Positions 5,995 through 9,313 of a stretch of 9,313 nucleotides of DNA are shown here, in pieces. Source of the stretch: Pseudomonadota bacterium. Its GTDB lineage: Bacteria > Pseudomonadota > Gammaproteobacteria > Burkholderiales > Burkholderiaceae_C. The first letter of the stretch is position 1. Each line of letters starts with the position of its first letter. The translations under genes were made by a program, and so were the position numbers. Below the pieces are notes generated by a model, which was given only the letters and a program-made list of their open reading frames with translations, made no database searches and had not been told where the DNA came from. The stretch covers positions 1 to 9,313 of the forward strand of contig JAEZZU010000114.1 of the NCBI GenBank assembly GCA_023418355.1, in the 5' to 3' direction.

Positions 5995-7167
5995 ATGCAT
6001 CCCGTTGTTCAAGGCCTGCAGCAATTGGCAGACCAGGTCGCTCAGGAAGTCGACGCCAGCGAAGCCCGTGGCTATATCACTGACAAAGCCGCGCAGCTGC
6101 TGCGTGAGGCTGGTGTAGTCCGCATGCTCCAGCCCAAAGATTTTGGTGGCGACGAAGCCCACCCCCGTGAGTTCTACGAAGTGCTGATGGAGCTGACCGC
6201 TCGCGCACCTTCGATCGGCTGGGTCAGCGGTGTGGTCGGCGTCCACCCCTTTGAATTTGCACAGGCTGATCGCCGCGTGCAGGAAGAAGTCTGGTCGAAA
6301 GACAAGGACACCTGGATTGCCTCTCCCTACGCTTTCATTGGCCGTGCCAAGCGCGTGGAAGGCGGCTTTATTCTGAATGGTCAATGGCCCTTCTCTTCGG
6401 GCACTGACCACTGCGACTGGGTGGTGCTGGGCGGCCGTGCCGAAGTGGAAGGCGGCGCCGAAAACGAATTCGTGGAAATGCGCCACTTCATCCTGCCCCG
6501 CAAGGACTACCAGATCCTGCAGGATTCCTGGCAAGTCATGGGCCTGTGCGGCACAGGCAGCAAGGATGTGGTCGTGAAGGACGCCTTTGTCCCTGAATAC
6601 CGCACGCTGACCGTCAGCGGCCTGAACGCACGCGAGTACGCCAGCAAGAACCGTCCAGGCAGCGCCCTGTACCAGGTGCCCTTCGACCTGCTGTTCCCTG
6701 GCGCCATTGCCGCAGCCACCATCGGGATTGCAGACGGCGTCGTGCGTCAGTTCTCTGATTATTCGCGCGACCGTGTCTCCCGCATGGGCATCAAGGCCAC
6801 GCAGAACCCCTATCACATGTCTGCACTGGGCGCCGCCATTGCCGACATCGATGCGGCCAAGCTGCAGGTGCTGACCGATATCACCCAAGCCTACGAAGTG
6901 GCACAGCGTGGCGAACGCGTGACCGATGCCATGCAGGCCCGTGCCCGTGTGCACCAGGTGCGTGCCGTCCATCGCGCCGCCAATGCAGCAGCCAGTGTGT
7001 TCAAGAGCGCAGGTGGCAACGCCAACCGCCTCTCCAACCCCATCCAGCGACAGTGGCGTGACCTGTCGGTCGCCATGGGCCACGCATGCAACGTGGAAGA
7101 TCCTGTGTACGCAGCGTTCGCAGGTTCTCTGTACGGCATCCCCAAACCAGCCGGCGTGATTATTTAA
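5995..7167 (+). CDS. Flavin-dependent monooxygenase, oxygenase component (HsaA/TesA2/HpaH-like)
   Basis: This 390-residue protein has the acyl-CoA dehydrogenase fold used by two-component (group D) flavin monooxygenases, which take reduced flavin from a partner and ortho-hydroxylate a phenol. HsaA-type marks are GWVSGVVGVH (75-84), GQWPFSSGTDHCDW (129-142, with Ser134-Ser135 and His139 at the flavin/substrate pocket), the GLCGTGSKDVVVKD block (183-196), PIQRQWRD (349-356) and His363 in the MGHACNVEDP segment, where HsaA has its conserved C-terminal His. The catalytic Glu of true acyl-CoA dehydrogenases is not apparent, so a dehydrogenase role is unlikely. Length matches HsaA (about 394). It starts 23 bp after the dioxygenase stop, which implies co-transcription. 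It would produce the catechol used by the dioxygenase; the reductase two positions of the pathway earlier is encoded next. Confidence 0.9.
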   Translation: MHPVVQGLQQLADQVAQEVDASEARGYITDKAAQLLREAGVVRMLQPKDFGGDEAHPREFYEVLMELTARAPSIGWVSGVVGVHPFEFAQADRRVQEEVWSKDKDTWIASPYAFIGRAKRVEGGFILNGQWPFSSGTDHCDWVVLGGRAEVEGGAENEFVEMRHFILPRKDYQILQDSWQVMGLCGTGSKDVVVKDAFVPEYRTLTVSGLNAREYASKNRPGSALYQVPFDLLFPGAIAAATIGIADGVVRQFSDYSRDRVSRMGIKATQNPYHMSALGAAIADIDAAKLQVLTDITQAYEVAQRGERVTDAMQARARVHQVRAVHRAANAAASVFKSAGGNANRLSNPIQRQWRDLSVAMGHACNVEDPVYAAFAGSLYGIPKPAGVII

Positions 7168-7186
7168 GTTCACACCGCCATCTCCA

Positions 7187-7215
7187 CGCAGGGCGTGGCG
7201 CACACCACCCCTGCG
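7187..7215 (+). other. Intergenic hairpin between monooxygenase and reductase
   Basis: CGCAGGG (7187-7193) pairs with CCCTGCG (7209-7215), and inside it GTGG (7195-7198) pairs with CCAC (7205-7208) across one bulged C, leaving the loop CGCACA. It is a stable stem without a T-run, in an 81-bp gap. It may set relative mRNA levels of oxygenase and reductase. Confidence 0.5.
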
Positions 7216-7248
7216 CGGATGCATTTGCTTGCCTAGAGTCCTCTGAAC

Positions 7249-8430
7249 ATGGAAAACATTCAAAGCCATATCGACAGCGATCAGTTTCGTGCGGTGCTTG
7301 GCAACTACCCCACCGGTGTGGCTGTCGTCACAGGCCTCGATGCAGCTGGTGAACCACTGGGGATGGTCGTTGGAACCTTTACCTCGGTTTCGCTCAATCC
7401 TCCGCTGGTCGCTTTTCTTCCCATGAAGACCTCGCGCACATTCAACATGCTGCGCGAGGCATCGGATCGTTTCTGCATCAACATCCTGGCGGCAGACCAG
7501 GAAAACATTTGCCGCAGTCTGGCAGCCCCGGGGGAGCGCAAGTTTGATGCCGTGAAATGGCACCCCAGCCCGCTGGGCAACCCCATCATTGATGGTGTCG
7601 TGGCCTGGATTGACTGCACCTATGCCAACGTTGTGGATGGTGGCGATCACTTCATCGTGCTGGGCGCGGTGGAGCATCTGGACCTGCAACGTGACGCCCT
7701 GCCTTTGCTGTTCTTCCAGCGCGGATATGGACGTTTTTCTACTGGCCCCCTGATGCTGGGCAATGATCGCGACGTGCTCCAGGCGGTGCGCCTTGCAGAG
7801 CAGGCACGTGAAGAAATTGAAGCCTTGGCGCAGGAGCTGGAAGTGGGCTGCAGCATCGTGGCAGCAGCCGGTTCAGATTCCATTTATGTGGCAGTGGCAG
7901 ACCACTCAGCAGCACAGCGCGGCAATAACCGCCTGGGTGTGCGGGCGCCATTGATTCCTCCACTGGGGGCCTTGTTCATCGACAGCAGCAATGCCATTTC
8001 TGAGTCGGCTTGGCTGTCTCGTCTGGGCAAGTGCAGCCCTGAAACCCGTGAGCGTGCGCAAGAGCAGCTGCAGCGCGTGCGCCAGCGTGGCTGGTCCATC
8101 TCTTTGATGGGGGCACCCGCGCATGAACTGGAAAACGCACTGGAACTGTACTCCTGCCCACATCGCACACCGGAGCAAGAACGCCGCTTTCTGGCCACGG
8201 TGGCGAACATGTTCGAGATGCATGAGCCAGAGCACATTGAGCACACACAAACCTACGATGTGCTGCACCTGACTGTGCCGATCAAGCATGCCAATGGCGA
8301 AACGCTGCTGGCACTACGCCTGAGCGAGCTGCCACCCGCGATGTCTGGCGAACAGGTGTACGCCTATTTGCAGAAGCTGCAAAACATTGCAGCACGCGTG
8401 GAAGCCAGGATTTCTGGTCTTTCGGAATGA
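7249..8430 (+). CDS. Flavin reductase fused to an IclR-like effector-binding domain
   Basis: This 393-residue protein starts with a flavin reductase domain (about 8-168) of the HpaC/HsaB type. It shows FRAVLGNYPTGVAVVTGLD (13-31), the FTSVSLNPPLVAFLP block (44-58), FCINILAADQ (75-84) and a closing FFQRGYGRFSTGPL (155-168). It should reduce FMN or FAD with NAD(P)H for the preceding monooxygenase. Family members are about 160-190 residues, so the remaining 220 are extra. They read like the ligand-binding half of IclR regulators: a helical lead-in (about 177-198), LGVRAPLIPPLGALFIDS (229-246), RVRQRGWSISLMG (277-289), and a final ALRLSEL...AYLQKLQNIAARVEARISG segment (355-390). No helix-turn-helix precedes this half. 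By analogy with the MarR-fused reductase C1 of Acinetobacter p-hydroxyphenylacetate hydroxylase, it may sense the substrate and control reductase activity. The domain assignment is by eye. Confidence 0.82.
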   Translation: MENIQSHIDSDQFRAVLGNYPTGVAVVTGLDAAGEPLGMVVGTFTSVSLNPPLVAFLPMKTSRTFNMLREASDRFCINILAADQENICRSLAAPGERKFDAVKWHPSPLGNPIIDGVVAWIDCTYANVVDGGDHFIVLGAVEHLDLQRDALPLLFFQRGYGRFSTGPLMLGNDRDVLQAVRLAEQAREEIEALAQELEVGCSIVAAAGSDSIYVAVADHSAAQRGNNRLGVRAPLIPPLGALFIDSSNAISESAWLSRLGKCSPETRERAQEQLQRVRQRGWSISLMGAPAHELENALELYSCPHRTPEQERRFLATVANMFEMHEPEHIEHTQTYDVLHLTVPIKHANGETLLALRLSELPPAMSGEQVYAYLQKLQNIAARVEARISGLSE

Positions 8431-8479
8431 TCCACAGCGCTTTCGCAGTCTCAAGGCCTGCAGTGCAGCGCCAAGGTAT

Positions 8480-8483
8480 GGAG
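8480..8483 (+). promoter_or_regulatory. Ribosome binding site for the LysR gene
   Basis: GGAG lies seven bases before the ATG at 8491. Nearby ATGs at 8478 and 8486 are in other frames. The LysR homology starts directly at 8491, which confirms the choice. Confidence 0.65.
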
Positions 8484-8490
8484 TGATGGC

Positions 8491-9313
8491 ATGGATATTT
8501 GTCAACTACGTAGCTTTGTAGCTGTTGCAGAGGCCGGCAGCTACATCAAAGCCGCAGATCTGCTCAACACGCCACAGCCCACATTGAGCCGTCAGGTGCG
8601 CACTCTGGAAGTTGAGCTGCGTGCCTGTCTGTTCCACAGACATGGCCGCGGCGTGCGCCTGACAGACAAGGGCTCCAACTTTCTGGAATATGCACGCTCT
8701 GTGTTGCACACGGTAGACGCAGCAATTCTCTCCGTCAGAGACAGCGAGTCTGTGTTTACGGGACAGCTGGTCATCGGTCTGACGCCCAGCATTGGCCGGA
8801 TTCTGATTCCCAGTCTGATGCCGCTGCTCAAGAGCCAGTTTCCTCTGGCATCCATCCGGCTGACCGAGGGGCTTTCCGGTGCTCTGTATGAAAAGGTCTT
8901 GCTGGGCCAGCTCGACTTTGCGCTGGTACTCAGCCCCGCCAGTTCTCCGCACCTGTCGATAGAGCCCCTGGCAACTGAACAGCTCTACCTGATTGGCCCG
9001 CCAACCGAAAATTCCAGCGATGACATTCTTTTAAAAGATGCCGTCAATCTGCCATTAATTCTCCCCCACAGTAATCAATGGACACGACCAGCCATTGAAA
9101 CTGCTGCAGCCAAGCTGGGGTTGAATCTGCGCATTGAACTGGAAATTGACTCTACCGCTTCCACTACCGAAATTGTTTCCAGCGGTGGCGGTTATTCCAT
9201 CATGCCAGGCAGCCTGCAGCAATTGAAATCCTACCCAGCGCTTTCATGGCGAAAAATCGTGAATCCTTCGTTAGAGGCCACGATCAGCATGATTTCCTCC
9301 ACACGCCAGCCAC
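8491..9313 (+). CDS. LysR-type transcriptional regulator (3' partial)
   Basis: The frame runs open from the ATG at 8491 to the right edge, giving 274 residues of an expected 300-310. The N-terminus is a LysR winged helix-turn-helix: MDICQLRSFVAVAEAGSYIK, then AADLLNTPQPTLSRQVRTLE, with the recognition helix about 28-40 and the wing RHGRGVRLTDKG (50-61). A linker helix follows. The effector-binding domain starts near residue 90 (TGQLVIGLTPSIGR) and contains LLGQLDFALVLSP, all typical of the family. It lies 60 bp after the reductase stop on the same strand, so it may be co-transcribed with the genes it controls instead of being divergent as is common. It probably activates the cluster through the ATA-N9-TAT box at 3995-4011 in response to a pathway intermediate; this is inference. 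The last 30 or so residues lie outside the window. Confidence 0.92.
   Translation, partial: MDICQLRSFVAVAEAGSYIKAADLLNTPQPTLSRQVRTLEVELRACLFHRHGRGVRLTDKGSNFLEYARSVLHTVDAAILSVRDSESVFTGQLVIGLTPSIGRILIPSLMPLLKSQFPLASIRLTEGLSGALYEKVLLGQLDFALVLSPASSPHLSIEPLATEQLYLIGPPTENSSDDILLKDAVNLPLILPHSNQWTRPAIETAAAKLGLNLRIELEIDSTASTTEIVSSGGGYSIMPGSLQQLKSYPALSWRKIVNPSLEATISMISSTRQP

Noticed and set aside
5995..7167. True acyl-CoA dehydrogenase
   Set aside because: The fold is shared, but the GWVSG, WPFSSGTDH and PIQRQWRD blocks and the adjacent flavin reductase and ring-cleavage genes indicate a flavin monooxygenase.
5872..7689. 605-codon minus-strand open frame opposite the monooxygenase and reductase
   Set aside because: It is antisense to genes with clear HsaA-type and flavin-reductase motifs. 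Its His/Cys/Gly-rich translation matches no family I know.

Overview
The window looks like a chromosomal segment of a betaproteobacterium, most likely Comamonadaceae (Comamonas/Delftia-like). This rests on high GC, codon choice, the protein families present, and intergenic repeats of the TAGCTGC...CGCTTG type, which I recall from that family but could not check by search. The right half carries a catabolic module for an aromatic ring that must be hydroxylated before meta-cleavage. It matches in enzyme types the HsaA/B/C/D (actinobacteria) and TesA2/A1/B/D (Comamonas testosteroni) steroid A/B-ring enzymes.

Left part (1-3571). A 5'-truncated hybrid sensor histidine kinase of the NahK-like type (PAS remnant, coiled coil, HisKA, HATPase, REC) is followed by a 92-bp imperfect palindrome. 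Next comes a membrane acyltransferase-3 protein, then a convergent NarL/LuxR-type response regulator on the minus strand. Upstream of the regulator, also on the minus strand, lies a 25-codon open reading frame followed by a strong hairpin terminator; it has its own candidate -10 box and operator-like inverted repeat.

Middle (3572-4120). About 550 bp hold no convincing gene but several symmetric sequences. The best is an ATA-N9-TAT LysR-type box next to a perfect 10-bp palindrome, about 110 bp upstream of the catabolic genes.

Right part (4121-9313). Five same-strand genes follow: meta-cleavage-product hydrolase, two-domain extradiol dioxygenase, acyl-CoA-dehydrogenase-fold flavin monooxygenase, flavin reductase, and a LysR-type regulator that runs off the right edge. 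In pathway order, the reductase supplies reduced flavin to the monooxygenase, which would ortho-hydroxylate a phenolic ring. The dioxygenase opens the resulting catechol and the hydrolase splits the ring-fission product. The LysR protein probably controls the set through the upstream box.

The most unusual item is the reductase. It is about twice the usual length and carries a C-terminal half resembling an IclR effector-binding domain without the DNA-binding part. It may therefore be a reductase gated by an aromatic ligand, by analogy with the MarR-fused reductase C1 of p-hydroxyphenylacetate hydroxylase. The true substrate of the module cannot be read from the sequence.
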